This document shows, one piece after another, positions 13,769 to 22,974 of a DNA stretch of 53,891 nt. Within the stretch, counting starts at the first letter, position 1. Each line of letters starts with the position of its first letter. The notes beneath the pieces are model-generated. The model was not told the DNA's origin and ran no database searches. It was given only the letters and a program-made list of their open reading frames with translations. Source of the DNA: an uncultured Oscillospiraceae bacterium (GTDB taxonomy: Bacteria; Bacillota; Clostridia; Oscillospirales; Oscillospiraceae); assembly GCA_934597345.1 (NCBI GenBank), contig CAKTRJ010000015.1, positions 1 to 53,891 of the forward strand, given 5' to 3'. A program made the position numbers and the translations under genes.

Positions 13769-14667
13769 CTTGATTTTTGCGGCCTTCCGCTCTGCCAATT
13801 CTCCCACACCACGCAGGCCACGATGATGGCCGCGCCGGTGAGACCGACGGCCGTCAGCCGCTCCCGCAGCAGCAGATACGAGCACGCCGCCGTCAGGATC
13901 GTCTGGGTGCATTGCAGCAGCGAAACGGTATAGGAGGACAGCCGGGTCAGGGCCGTATTTTGCAGCACATAGGAAAGGCAGGTGCAGGTCAGGGCCAGAT
14001 AGGCCACCACCAGCCACGCGGTAGTGGTCACCTGCGGCAGCACCGCCACATCGTCGAAGAGCAGCGCCGCCGTCAGGCACAGCACACCGGTAACGGTGGC
14101 CTGCACCGTGGCCATGGGCACCGGGTCGATGCCCGGCAGCGAGCGCTCGGAGAACACCAGCGCCGCCGCCAACGCCAGCGCGCACACCAACCCCAGCACC
14201 TCACCGATGCCGAAGGTGAAGCTTCCGCTCTCGCCGCCGCAGCACAGCAGGTACAGTCCCACGATCACCGCCAGCTGTATGGGGATGATCCGCCTGGGAT
14301 AAGGCCGCTTCAGCAGCAGCCACGCCAGCGCCGGGGTAAACAGCACCGGCAGCGACATGAGAAAGCCCACGTTGGTGGCGGTGGTGAATTGCAGCGCCAT
14401 GTTGCAGCTGGCGTAGGCCACCGCCATGGCAAGGCTGCACGGCAGCCACGCGCCTGCCTGCGCGGCCCGCAGCGTCCGCACCGTGCGCCGCCCGAACAGC
14501 AGCAGCATCAGCACCGCCGCGCCGGAGAACCGGATGCCCAGACACCACAGCACCGTAATGCTGCGGAAGCCGATCTTGGACAGAGGGTTGCCGAAGCCGT
14601 ACAGCACGCTTTGCAGCAGGATCAGCAGCGCATAGGGCAGCGTACCGCCCCTCCCCTTCTCACACAT
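13750..14667 (-). CDS. EamA/DMT-family transporter
   Basis: 305 residues with about ten hydrophobic segments in two repeated halves, as in drug/metabolite transporters (RhaT/YdcZ type). The first half holds LYGFGNPLSKIGF and FTTATNVGFLMSLPVLFTP. The second holds LSYVLQNTALTRLSSYTVSLLQCTQTILTAACSYLLLRERLT, typical of EamA repeat 2. It probably exports or imports a small metabolite; substrate unknown. The ATG overlaps the ychF stop by 8 bp (ATGTGTGA), so the two are translationally coupled. Confidence 0.88.
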   Translation of the reverse strand: MCEKGRGGTLPYALLILLQSVLYGFGNPLSKIGFRSITVLWCLGIRFSGAAVLMLLLFGRRTVRTLRAAQAGAWLPCSLAMAVAYASCNMALQFTTATNVGFLMSLPVLFTPALAWLLLKRPYPRRIIPIQLAVIVGLYLLCCGGESGSFTFGIGEVLGLVCALALAAALVFSERSLPGIDPVPMATVQATVTGVLCLTAALLFDDVAVLPQVTTTAWLVVAYLALTCTCLSYVLQNTALTRLSSYTVSLLQCTQTILTAACSYLLLRERLTAVGLTGAAIIVACVVWENWQSGRPQKSSVKISS

Positions 14668-15772
14668 TGAATCGGAAGTAGATCATGTCGCCGTCCTTTA
14701 CCACATAGTCCTTTCCCTCGGAGCGCAGGAGACCCTTCTCCTTGGCAGCGGCCACGCTGCCGCCGCAGGCCATCATCTCGTCAAAGTTGATGGTCTCGGC
14801 CCGGATGAAGCCGCGCTCGATATCGCTGTGGATCTTACCGGCGGCCTGCGGGGCCTTGGTGCCCTTGCGGATGGTCCAGGCGCGGCACTCGTCCTTGCCG
14901 TAGGTCAGGAAGGAGATCAGGCCCAGCAGGTCATAGCTGCACTGGATCAGCCGGTCAAGGCCGGACTTCTCGATGCCCAGATCCTCCAGGAACATGGCCC
15001 GCTCCTCGGGATCGTCCAGCTCGGCGATGTCCTGCTCCAGCTTGGCGCAGATGGGCAGCACCTGTGCGCCCTCCTTGGCGGCCAGATCCCGGACAAGGCC
15101 GAAATACTTGTTGTCCTCATAGTGGGCGAAGCCGTCCTCGTCCATGTTGGCGGCGTAGATGATGGGCTTCAGGCTCAGCAGGTCGGCCGTCTCAATGATG
15201 GCGCGGTCGTCACCGCAGTCGAAGGTGCGGGCGGACTTTCCGGCGTCCAGGTGCTCGGCCAGCGCCTTGAACACCTCCGCCTCGTGCAGGAACTTCTTGT
15301 CACCCTTGGCAGCCTTGGTGGCCTTCTCCACCCGGCGGTTTACTATCTCCAGATCGGCCATGATCAGCTCCAGGTCGATAGTCTCAATGTCACCCAGGGG
15401 GTCGACGGGCACGTTCTGGCTGGCATCGGCCACCACATGCATGATGTTCTCGTCGTCAAAGCAGCGTACCACATGGACGATGGCGTCGGTGCGGCGGATG
15501 TTCTCCAGAAACTTGTTGCCAAGACCCGCGCCCTGAGACGCGCCCTTCACCAGACCCGCAATGTCCACGAATTCAATGACGGCAGGGGTCTTTTTGTCCG
15601 GCTCATACATCTCCGCCAGCTTGTCCAGCCGCGGGTCAGGCACGGCCACCACGCCCACATTGGGCTCGATGGTGCAGAAGGGATAGTTGGCGCTCTCCGC
15701 TCCGGCGTTGGTAATGGCGTTGAACAGGGTGCTTTTGCCTACATTGGGCAATCCCACGATACCTAATTTCAT
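14660..15772 (-). CDS. ychF: Redox-regulated ATPase/GTPase YchF (Ola1)
   Basis: 370 residues. G1 GLPNVGKST, switch region [12 protein letters not shown]3 [10 protein letters not shown], and ANMDED in place of the NKxD guanine motif, which explains the ATP preference known for this family. A coiled-coil region (about 130-200) and a C-terminal TGS domain ([21 protein letters not shown]) follow. YchF binds ribosomes and influences translation and stress responses (family knowledge). First gene of a two-gene operon with the EamA transporter. Confidence 0.96.
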   Translation of the reverse strand: MKLGIVGLPNVGKSTLFNAITNAGAESANYPFCTIEPNVGVVAVPDPRLDKLAEMYEPDKKTPAVIEFVDIAGLVKGASQGAGLGNKFLENIRRTDAIVHVVRCFDDENIMHVVADASQNVPVDPLGDIETIDLELIMADLEIVNRRVEKATKAAKGDKKFLHEAEVFKALAEHLDAGKSARTFDCGDDRAIIETADLLSLKPIIYAANMDEDGFAHYEDNKYFGLVRDLAAKEGAQVLPICAKLEQDIAELDDPEERAMFLEDLGIEKSGLDRLIQCSYDLLGLISFLTYGKDECRAWTIRKGTKAPQAAGKIHSDIERGFIRAETINFDEMMACGGSVAAAKEKGLLRSEGKDYVVKDGDMIYFRFNV

Positions 15773-15816
15773 ATATGTGCATCTCCTTAATCGTGCGGGT
15801 TTTACTCTAACGTGTA

Positions 15817-15845
15817 ATTATACCAGATACCTTGTCGGCGCTCAA
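15817..15845 (-). promoter_or_regulatory. Promoter of ychF
   Basis: TTGAGC (15840-15845), 17 bp, TATAAT (15817-15822). The rest of the divergent gap up to 16003 shows no other gene. Confidence 0.75.
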
Positions 15846-16003
15846 GTGGTTTTTCGCAAAGTTCCCTGCCGCGCTGCCGGATTTCTTTTTCAGACTGCGG
15901 CATCCCACACCACATTTTTATTTTCTTAACAAAAAATTAACGCAGAAATGACGAAAAATGTGATATGGTATGTAGCAATAAAGATTACCATCGGAGGACA
16001 CCC

Positions 16004-19000
16004 ATGAAAACCTATCGTGCCGGTATCGACATCGGCTCTACCACCGTCAAGCTGGTAGTACTGGACGACAACGACAACATTCTTTACGGCGATTACCGCC
16101 GCCATCAGGCCCACACCCAGCAGACGCTGGCCGCTTTACTGAGTGAAGCCCGGACGGCGCTGGGCGACTGCGCCCTCCGCCCCGCCATCACCGGCTCCGG
16201 CTCCATCAATCTGGGCCGGGCGCTGGACATTCCCTTTGTACAGGAGGTGGTGGCGGTGGCCACGGCGCTGGAGCAGCGCTATCCCCGGACGGATGTGGCC
16301 ATCGAGCTGGGCGGCGAGGATGCCAAGATCATCTATTTCACCGGCGGGCTTGAGGAGCGGATGAACGGCGTGTGCGCCGGCGGCACCGGCTCCTTCATCG
16401 ACCAGATGGCCGCCCTGCTGCAAACCGACGCCAAGGGGCTTAACGACGCGGCGGCGGATTACAGGGAGCTGTATACCATCGCCGCCCGGTGCGGCGTGTT
16501 CGCCAAGACCGACATCCAGCCCCTCATCAACGAGGGCGCGACCCGTGCCGATCTGGCCGCCTCCATCTTTCAGGCGGTGGTGAACCAGACCATCTCCGGC
16601 CTTGCCTGCGGCAAGCCCATCCGGGGCTGCGTGGCCTTTCTGGGCGGGCCGCTGCACTTCCTGCCGGAGCTGAAAAAGGCCTTTATCCGCACATTGAAGC
16701 TGACGCCGGAAAACATCGTGGACCCCGACGACTCCCACCTGTTCGCCGCCATGGGTGCGGCGCTGGAGACGGAAGCGGACGCGGCGGCGCGGCCCATTGA
16801 AGAGCTGATCGACCGTCTGGCCCAGGGCGTCACCATGGCCTTTGAGATCAAGCGCCTGCCGCCGCTGTTCGCGGATAAGGCGGAATATGACGCCTTCTGT
16901 GCCCGTCACGCCCACGCAGTGGTGGCCAAGGCCGACCTGAGTACATACGAGGGCGATTGCTTTCTGGGCATCGACGCAGGCTCCACCACCACAAAACTGG
17001 CCCTGACCGGCGCAGAGGGCGAGCTGCTGTGGTCCTATTACGCCAACAACAGCGGCAGCCCTATCAAAACCGCCATGGACGCCATGGCCCAGCTCTCACG
17101 CCTGCTGCCGCCCACGGCCCGCATCGCCCGCTCCTGCTCCACCGGCTACGGCGAAGCGCTGCTGAAGGCCGCTTTCCATCTGGACGAGGGCGAGGTGGAG
17201 ACCATCGCCCACACCACGGCGGCGGCGTTTTTCGACCCGCAGGTGGACTGCGTGCTGGACATCGGCGGACAGGACATGAAGTGCATCCGGCTGAAAAACG
17301 GCACCGTGGACAGCGTGATGCTCAACGAGGCCTGCTCCTCCGGCTGCGGCTCGTTTTTGGAAAATTTTGCCAATTCCTTGGGATTTACGGCGGCGCAGTT
17401 CGCTGACGAAGCGCTGTTTGCCCAACATCCGGTGGACCTGGGTACCCGCTGCACTGTGTTCATGAACTCCAACGTGAAGCAGGCCCAGAAGGAGGGTGCG
17501 GCGGTATCGGATATCTCCGCCGGACTTGCCTACTCCGTCATCAAGAACGCCCTGTTCAAGGTCATCAAGCTGGCCGACGCCCGTGAGCTGGGCGCACACA
17601 TCGTGGTGCAGGGCGGCACCTTCTATAATAAGGCGGTGCTGCGGGCCTTCGAGCGCATCGCCGGAACGGAGGCGGTATGTCCCGATATCTCCGGTCTGAT
17701 GGGCGCCTTCGGCGCGGCGCTGATCGCCCGCAGCCGCTATCACGGCCAGCCCACAGAGACGCTGGACTTTGCCCACATCGCCGCCCTGACCTTTGCCACA
17801 AAGACCGCCCGGTGCGGTGGATGTGAAAATAACTGTCTGCTGACCGTCAGCACCTTCTCCGACGGCGGACGCTATATCTCCGGCAACCGCTGCGAAAAGC
17901 GGGTGAAAAACGCCAACGCGGCCCAGCCGGGGGCCAATCTGATGGCCTATAAGCGCCAGCGGCTGTTTGACTATCACGCCCTTCCAGAAGAGGAAGCCAA
18001 GCGCGGCGTGATCGGCATCCCGCGGGTGCTGAACCTGTACGAAAACTTTCCCTATTGGGCCATCTTCTTCCGGCAGCTGGGCTTCCGGGTGGTAGTCTCC
18101 CCTTTCTCCACCCGTGCCATCTATGAGATGGGCATGGAGTCCATCCCCTCCGAGTCGGAGTGCTATCCCGCCAAGCTGGCCCACGGCCATGTGGAATGGC
18201 TGGTGCGGCAGGGGATCACCACCATCTTCCACCCCTGCGTGTTCTATGAGTATCAGGAGACGCCCGACGCCCAGAACCACTATAACTGCCCCATGGTGGT
18301 GTCCTATCCGGAGAACCTGAAAAACAACGTGGAGGCCATCACCTCCGGACAGGTGCGGTACATCCGGCCCTTCATCGCCTTTACCAGCGAGAAAACGGCG
18401 GAGGATCGGCTGGTGAAGCTGTGCCGCGACGTGTGGGATATTCCCGCCGCCGAAGTCCGCGCCGCCGCCCGTGCCGCGTGGGCGGAGCAGCGCCGCGCCA
18501 AGGATGACATCCGGGCCGAGGGCCGCCGCTGTCTCGAAGAAATGGAGCGCGGCGGCAAGCGGGGCGTGGTGCTGGCGGGACGGCCCTACCACATCGATCC
18601 GGAGATCAACCACGGCATCCCGGAACTGATCGCCTCCTACGGCCTGTATGTGTTCACCGAGGACAGCCTGCCGCTGGACACCCCGCCCCAGCGGCCCCTG
18701 CGGGTGGTGGATCAGTGGGTGTTCCACTCCCGGCTGTACGCGGCGGCGGAGTTCGTGGGACGGCGGGACGATCTGGAGCTGGTGCAGCTGTTCTCCTTCG
18801 GCTGCGGACTGGACGCCGTCACCACCGACCAGGTGTGTGAGATCCTGGAGAAGTGCAACAAGCTCTATACCGTGCTGAAGATCGACGAGGTGAACAACCT
18901 TGGCGCGGCCCGTATCCGTGTCCGCAGCCTGCTGGCCGCCATGAACATGCGGCGGGAGCAGCATATCTGCGCCCGGCCCCAGCCGCTGGACTATCACCGC

Positions 19001-20233
19001 ACCGAGTTCACAAAGGAGATGTTTGACCAGGGCTATACCATTCTGGCGCCCCAGATGTCCCCCATCCACTTTGACGTCATCGAGCCGGTGTTCCGCCGTC
19101 ACGGCTACCATGTGGAGATCCTCAACAACGCCACCCGGAAGGCGGTGGATGTGGGCCTGCAGTACGTCAACAACGACGCCTGCTATCCCTCCATTCTGTC
19201 GGTGGGACAGCTGATGGAGGCGGTGCTGTCAGGGCGGTACGATACCGACAGGCTGGCCCTCATCATGACCCAGACCGGCGGCTGCTGCCGCGCCAGCAAC
19301 TATGTGGCCTTCATCCGCCGGGCGCTGGACAAGGCGGGGCTGAGCCACATCCCTGTTATCTCCCTGAACGCCAACGGCATGGAGAAGAACGAGGGCTTCC
19401 GCATCTCTCCCGCCATGCTGCTGTCCGCCCTGCGGCAGCTGACCTTCGGCGATCTTCTCATGCGGTGCCTGTACCGCACGCGGCCCTATGAGGCCGTCCC
19501 CGGCTCCGCCAACGCCCTCCACGCCAAGTGGCGGGATATCGCCATTGCCTACGCCATGGGCGAAAAGACCGGCTATACCTACGGCGGCATCTGCCGGGGC
19601 ATCGTGGCGGATTTCGACGCCCTGCCGCTGAACGAGAGTCTCCGCAAGCCCCGTGTGGGCATCGTGGGAGAAATTCTGGTGAAGTACATGCCCCTTGCCA
19701 ACAACTACCTTGTGGACCTGCTGGAGCAGGAGGGCGCGGAGGCGGTGGTGCCCGACCTCACCGACTTCCTCATCGAGTGCATCTATCAGCAGCGCTACAA
19801 GCACGACTACCTGGGTACCGGCTGGACCTCCAGCCTGCTGGCCAAGGTAGGCACCGACGGCATCGAGGCCGTCCGCAGGCCCGCAGTGGAGGCCCTGAAG
19901 GCCAGCCGCCGCTTCGACCCGCCCACGCCCATGCGCCACATTGCCGATCTGGCCAAGCCCTTCCTGTCTCTGGGCAACCAGTACGGCGAGGGCTGGTTCC
20001 TGTGCGGCGAGATGGCGGAGCTGCTGACGGAGGGCGTGCCCAACATCGTGTGCATCCAGCCCTTTGCGTGCCTGCCCAACCATGTGGTAGGCAAGGGCGT
20101 CATCAAGGCGCTGAAGGCCGCCTACCCCCAGGCTAACATCGCCGCCGTGGACTATGACCCCGGTGCCAGCGAGGTGAACCAGCTGAACCGCATCAAGCTG
20201 ATGCTGTCGGCGGCCAGGAAGAATATGGCATAA
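16004..20233 (+). CDS. Giant 2-hydroxyacyl-CoA dehydratase activase-type protein
   Basis: 1409 residues. Two BadF/HgdC-like ASKHA ATPase domains in tandem, each opening with a phosphate loop (GIDIGSTTVK near residue 6; LGIDAGSTTTK near 320). A Cys motif CGGCENNCLL near 600 and a DUF2229-like region then follow. The C-terminal half resembles the dehydratase-like COG3580/3581 proteins (ESECYPAKL, NNDACYPSI, GGCCRASNYV). Single-domain activases hand an ATP-driven electron to 2-hydroxyacyl-CoA dehydratases. These long fusions are common in anaerobes and lack a settled role. Start chosen at CGGAGG-ATG; an upstream in-frame ATG at 15965 has none. Confidence 0.9.
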   Translation: MKTYRAGIDIGSTTVKLVVLDDNDNILYGDYRRHQAHTQQTLAALLSEARTALGDCALRPAITGSGSINLGRALDIPFVQEVVAVATALEQRYPRTDVAIELGGEDAKIIYFTGGLEERMNGVCAGGTGSFIDQMAALLQTDAKGLNDAAADYRELYTIAARCGVFAKTDIQPLINEGATRADLAASIFQAVVNQTISGLACGKPIRGCVAFLGGPLHFLPELKKAFIRTLKLTPENIVDPDDSHLFAAMGAALETEADAAARPIEELIDRLAQGVTMAFEIKRLPPLFADKAEYDAFCARHAHAVVAKADLSTYEGDCFLGIDAGSTTTKLALTGAEGELLWSYYANNSGSPIKTAMDAMAQLSRLLPPTARIARSCSTGYGEALLKAAFHLDEGEVETIAHTTAAAFFDPQVDCVLDIGGQDMKCIRLKNGTVDSVMLNEACSSGCGSFLENFANSLGFTAAQFADEALFAQHPVDLGTRCTVFMNSNVKQAQKEGAAVSDISAGLAYSVIKNALFKVIKLADARELGAHIVVQGGTFYNKAVLRAFERIAGTEAVCPDISGLMGAFGAALIARSRYHGQPTETLDFAHIAALTFATKTARCGGCENNCLLTVSTFSDGGRYISGNRCEKRVKNANAAQPGANLMAYKRQRLFDYHALPEEEAKRGVIGIPRVLNLYENFPYWAIFFRQLGFRVVVSPFSTRAIYEMGMESIPSESECYPAKLAHGHVEWLVRQGITTIFHPCVFYEYQETPDAQNHYNCPMVVSYPENLKNNVEAITSGQVRYIRPFIAFTSEKTAEDRLVKLCRDVWDIPAAEVRAAARAAWAEQRRAKDDIRAEGRRCLEEMERGGKRGVVLAGRPYHIDPEINHGIPELIASYGLYVFTEDSLPLDTPPQRPLRVVDQWVFHSRLYAAAEFVGRRDDLELVQLFSFGCGLDAVTTDQVCEILEKCNKLYTVLKIDEVNNLGAARIRVRSLLAAMNMRREQHICARPQPLDYHRTEFTKEMFDQGYTILAPQMSPIHFDVIEPVFRRHGYHVEILNNATRKAVDVGLQYVNNDACYPSILSVGQLMEAVLSGRYDTDRLALIMTQTGGCCRASNYVAFIRRALDKAGLSHIPVISLNANGMEKNEGFRISPAMLLSALRQLTFGDLLMRCLYRTRPYEAVPGSANALHAKWRDIAIAYAMGEKTGYTYGGICRGIVADFDALPLNESLRKPRVGIVGEILVKYMPLANNYLVDLLEQEGAEAVVPDLTDFLIECIYQQRYKHDYLGTGWTSSLLAKVGTDGIEAVRRPAVEALKASRRFDPPTPMRHIADLAKPFLSLGNQYGEGWFLCGEMAELLTEGVPNIVCIQPFACLPNHVVGKGVIKALKAAYPQANIAAVDYDPGASEVNQLNRIKLMLSAARKNMA

Positions 20234-20267
20234 AAAAAGCGTGCGTTCACGGAACGCACGCTTTTTT
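20232..20267. terminator. Bidirectional terminator between the activase and sufB
   Basis: AAAAAAAGCGTGCGTTC/GAACGCACGCTTTTTT hairpin with A/T tracts on both sides, serving both converging genes. Confidence 0.9.
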
Positions 20268-20276
20268 ACGTTTTTC

Positions 20277-21206
20277 TTACGCAAGGAAGCCCTTCAGGAT
20301 GGTGTCCTCGGCCTCCTCGGAGGTCAGGCCCAGGGTCTCCAGCTTCAGCAGCTGGTCACCGGCGATCTTGCCGATGGCGGCCTCGTGGATCAGCTGCGCC
20401 TCGGTGGAGTTGGCGGTGATGGCGGGGATGGACTCGATCTTAGCGCTGCCCATGATGATGGAGTCGCACTGGACATGGCCGAAGCACTTGGCGTTGCCCA
20501 CCATGACAGGGTGGAACACCTGATGAGAGCTGTCCTGCGCCACGGAGCGGGAGATAACACGGCCCTTGGCGTCGTCGCCGTTGAGCTGGATGGTCATGTC
20601 GCTCTCAGCCATCTGATTGCCGTGGGTCAGCAGGCGCTCGGTGACCACCACCTCGCTGCCGGCCTCACAGAAGAAGTCGGTCTCACGTTTGGTGGAGTCG
20701 ATGCCCCGGATCTGGATGGTATCCATCTGCATGGTGGAATTCTCGCCCAGATACACCACGGTCTTGGGGTTCATGATATTGCCGCCGGTCTGACCGGCGT
20801 CCTTTTCGCCGTAGTGCTTCTCAATATAATGCACGCGGCTGTTTTTACCGATATGGAAGGTGTGGATGCCGTCGTGGCGGCTCTCGTTGCAACCGGAGTT
20901 GTGGATGCCGCAGCCTGCCACGATGTCCACGTCGCAGTCGTCGGGAACATAGAAGTCGTTGAATACCAGCTCGCTGACGCCGGTCTTGCTGATGATGACG
21001 GGGATATAGCACTTCTCGCCCTTGGTGCCGGGCTTGAACTTCACGTCGATACCGGCCTTGCCGTCCTCACGGGGAGAAATTTCGATATGCTCGGTGGACT
21101 GTCTGGCCTCGCAGCCGGAGTCCTTTCGGATATTGAAGGCGCCCACCGGCTTGCCGGTCAGGTCGGCGATCTTTTCCAACAGCTTCGCGTCGATCTCAGT
21201 GATCAC
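20277..21206 (-). CDS. SufB/SufD-family Fe-S assembly scaffold
   Basis: 309 residues, about two thirds of canonical SufB. The beta-helix core includes CGIHNSGCNESRHDGIHTF and the C-terminal signature is AQLIHEAAIGKIAGDQLLKL...LTSEEAEDTILKGFL. It forms the scaffold partner of SufC for building or transferring Fe-S clusters. Starts at GTG, overlapping the sufC stop (GTGA), with AAAGGAGG upstream. No sufS, sufU or second sufB/D is present, so this is the short two-component system seen in anaerobes (family knowledge). Confidence 0.92.
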   Translation of the reverse strand: MITEIDAKLLEKIADLTGKPVGAFNIRKDSGCEARQSTEHIEISPREDGKAGIDVKFKPGTKGEKCYIPVIISKTGVSELVFNDFYVPDDCDVDIVAGCGIHNSGCNESRHDGIHTFHIGKNSRVHYIEKHYGEKDAGQTGGNIMNPKTVVYLGENSTMQMDTIQIRGIDSTKRETDFFCEAGSEVVVTERLLTHGNQMAESDMTIQLNGDDAKGRVISRSVAQDSSHQVFHPVMVGNAKCFGHVQCDSIIMGSAKIESIPAITANSTEAQLIHEAAIGKIAGDQLLKLETLGLTSEEAEDTILKGFLA

Positions 21207-21943
21207 AGGGACGCCTCCTTTCTCTCGATAACGGGACAGCCGCCCAGTGTGTCGGCCAGGATCAGGGGGAACACCTCTTCCGTATTGCCCCGGTGGGCGA
21301 TCTGGCCATTGGCGATGACCACGATCTCATCGGCCAGGCGGATGATCCGCTCCTGATGGGAGATGATGATCATGGTGGCCTTGCCCTCCTGATGGATCTG
21401 CTCGAAGGTCTCGGTGAGCCGGGCAAAGCTCCACAGGTCGATACCGGCCTCCGGCTCATCGAAGATCATCAGGTCGCTGTGGCGGGCCAGAATGGTGGCG
21501 ATCTCGATACGCTTCACCTCGCCGCCGGACAGGGACACATCCACCTCGCGGTCAAGGTAATCGTTGGCGCACAGGCCCACCTTGGTCAGGTAGGAGCAGC
21601 AGCGATCCTTGCTGAGCTTTTCCTCACCCGCCGCCAGCAGCAGCAGATTGTGAACGGTGATGCCCTTGAAGCGGGGCGGCTGCTGGAAGCCGTAGCTGAT
21701 GCCCTTCTTCGCCCGCTCGGTGATGGACAGGCCCGTGATATCCTCGCCGTTATAGAGGATCTGGCCGCTGGTGGGCTGCACCAGGCCCATGATGACCTTG
21801 GCCAGCGTGGTCTTGCCGCCGCCGTTGGGGCCGGTGAACACCATCAGGCGATGGTCGGGAATGGTGATGGAAATGTCCTTGAGGATATCCAGCTCTCCCT
21901 CCGGAGTGGACACCCTGTACGAGATATGTTTCAATTCCAGCAT
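21203..21943 (-). CDS. sufC: SufC ATPase of the Fe-S assembly system
   Basis: 246-residue ABC ATPase. Walker A GPNGGGKTT, Q-loop region FQQPPRFKG, signature LSGGEVKRIEIA, Walker B LMIFDEPEAGID, and the switch histidine in IIISHQERI. Residues FQQPP after Walker A are typical of SufC rather than of transport ATPases. It powers Fe-S scaffold rearrangement in the cytosol. Translationally coupled to the SufB-type gene. GAGGAGG precedes ATG. Confidence 0.95.
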   Translation of the reverse strand: MLELKHISYRVSTPEGELDILKDISITIPDHRLMVFTGPNGGGKTTLAKVIMGLVQPTSGQILYNGEDITGLSITERAKKGISYGFQQPPRFKGITVHNLLLLAAGEEKLSKDRCCSYLTKVGLCANDYLDREVDVSLSGGEVKRIEIATILARHSDLMIFDEPEAGIDLWSFARLTETFEQIHQEGKATMIIISHQERIIRLADEIVVIANGQIAHRGNTEEVFPLILADTLGGCPVIERKEASL

Positions 21944-21967
21944 GGAATCTTCCTCCTCAAACTAAAC

Positions 21968-22012
21968 TGTCAAAACCGACCTTTTCTGTCGGAAAAAGGG
22001 GCTATTTTGACA
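21968..22012. promoter_or_regulatory. Dyads in the sufC leader
   Basis: Inverted repeat TGTCAAAA (21968-21975) / TTTTGACA (22005-22012) around a smaller hairpin CCGAC...GTCGG (21976-21992). It lies between the sufC promoter and start. It could be the operator of the adjacent Rrf2 regulator or an mRNA structure; unproven. Confidence 0.45.
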
Positions 22013-22022
22013 AACCTGAGAC

Positions 22023-22051
22023 ATTATACCAGAGAAAACAAGGAAAATCAA
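22023..22051 (-). promoter_or_regulatory. Promoter of sufC-sufB
   Basis: TTGATT (22046-22051), 17 bp, TATAAT (22023-22028). The -35 box overlaps the stop codon of the Rrf2 gene. Confidence 0.65.
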
Positions 22052-22470
22052 TTGGTTTTGCCATTTTCCTCCGCCATCAGCTGCCGCAGCGTGGCGTTGT
22101 CCAGATACTCCCGGATCACCTGATCCAGCCCCTGCCACAGCGCGCGGGTGCGGCACTCCCCCGCCATTTCGCAGGAGGCCACCTCGTCCATCACGCACTG
22201 CACCGGCGCCAGCGTACCCTCCGTCAGCCGCAGGATGGGGCCGATGTGATATTCCTCCGGCTCCCGGACAAGGCGGTAGCCGCCGCCCCGGCCATGGGTG
22301 CCGTCCACATACCCGGCCTTGGACAGGGTGGTCATGATGCCCTCCAGATACTTCTGGCTGATACCCTGCCGCTGGGCCACTGTCCGCAGCGGGATATAGC
22401 CCTCGTCCCGGTGCTCCGCCAGATCCACCAGCACCCGCAGCGCATAGCGCCCTTTTGTTGAGATCATCAT
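22048..22470 (-). CDS. Rrf2/IscR-family regulator
   Basis: 140 residues. An N-terminal winged helix (MMISTKGRYALRVLVDLAEH, then QRQGISQKYLEGIMTTLSKAGYV) is followed by GRGGGYRL and three cysteines, CVMDEVASCEMAGEC. In IscR-type proteins such cysteines bind a [2Fe-2S] cluster. It lies directly upstream of sufC-sufB and so probably senses Fe-S status and controls that pair. The start was placed at MMISTKGRYA because the family begins there; the Shine-Dalgarno is weak. Confidence 0.9.
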   Translation of the reverse strand: MMISTKGRYALRVLVDLAEHRDEGYIPLRTVAQRQGISQKYLEGIMTTLSKAGYVDGTHGRGGGYRLVREPEEYHIGPILRLTEGTLAPVQCVMDEVASCEMAGECRTRALWQGLDQVIREYLDNATLRQLMAEENGKTN

Positions 22471-22504
22471 CACTGACCGCCTGCCTTTTTTCGCATTTTT
22501 TCCC

Positions 22505-22533
22505 ATTATAGGGAGTTTCGCCTGCCCTGTCAA
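22505..22533 (-). promoter_or_regulatory. Promoter of the rrf2 gene
   Basis: Perfect TTGACA (22528-22533), 17 bp, TATAAT (22505-22510). Confidence 0.8.
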
Positions 22534-22624
22534 TGGGTAGCACCCGCGGCGCATATGGCATAGTATGGCACGGGGATGCGCTGGGCATACATGTCGGGAA
22601 GACTGCGGCTACCGGTAGAACTTT

Positions 22625-22654
22625 GTAGGGGCGGACGGCTCTGTCCGCCCCTAC
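22625..22654. repeat. Palindromic repeat (family B)
   Basis: GTAGGGGCGGAC...GTCCGCCCCTAC, the same palindrome as at 6879-6907 and 9969-9995, here far from the surface locus. The family is therefore genome-dispersed. Confidence 0.7.
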
Positions 22655-22706
22655 GCACCAATGATCGACAGATTTTCTGATAACCACCCACAGAAAGGAG
22701 GCCACT

Positions 22707-22898
22707 ATGGACAACGAGCTTTACGACTACCGCAAGTACGATCAGGTATGGAAGCGGGTCAACCCGCAGGAGAACCCCTATCCCGAAGCCCGCGGCAGCG
22801 CCGCCGCGCCCGTCACGCCGGTGTATCAGACGCTGCTGAAGGAGGAGCTTCGGCACATGCAGGAGGTTCTGCGCGTGCTGGAAAACGCCCTTGCATAA
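22707..22898 (+). CDS. Small conserved-looking protein (63 aa)
   Basis: 63 residues with no signal peptide or membrane segment. The N-terminal half is tyrosine/proline-rich (YDYRKYDQVWKRVNPQENPYPE) and the C-terminal part is a predicted helix (TLLKEELRHMQEVLRVLENALA). A strong Shine-Dalgarno (AGAAAGGAGG) precedes ATG, which makes it likely to be translated. The opening resembles the leader of some ferritin-like or rubrerythrin-like proteins, and this could be a short relative (weak recollection). Function unknown. Confidence 0.65.
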   Translation: MDNELYDYRKYDQVWKRVNPQENPYPEARGSAAAPVTPVYQTLLKEELRHMQEVLRVLENALA

Positions 22899-22974
22899 TG
22901 GTGCGGCGCGTGATACAATAGGGCATCATTTCAGGCGCTGTGTGCCAAATATACACGAAAGGAAGCTTGCCGCA

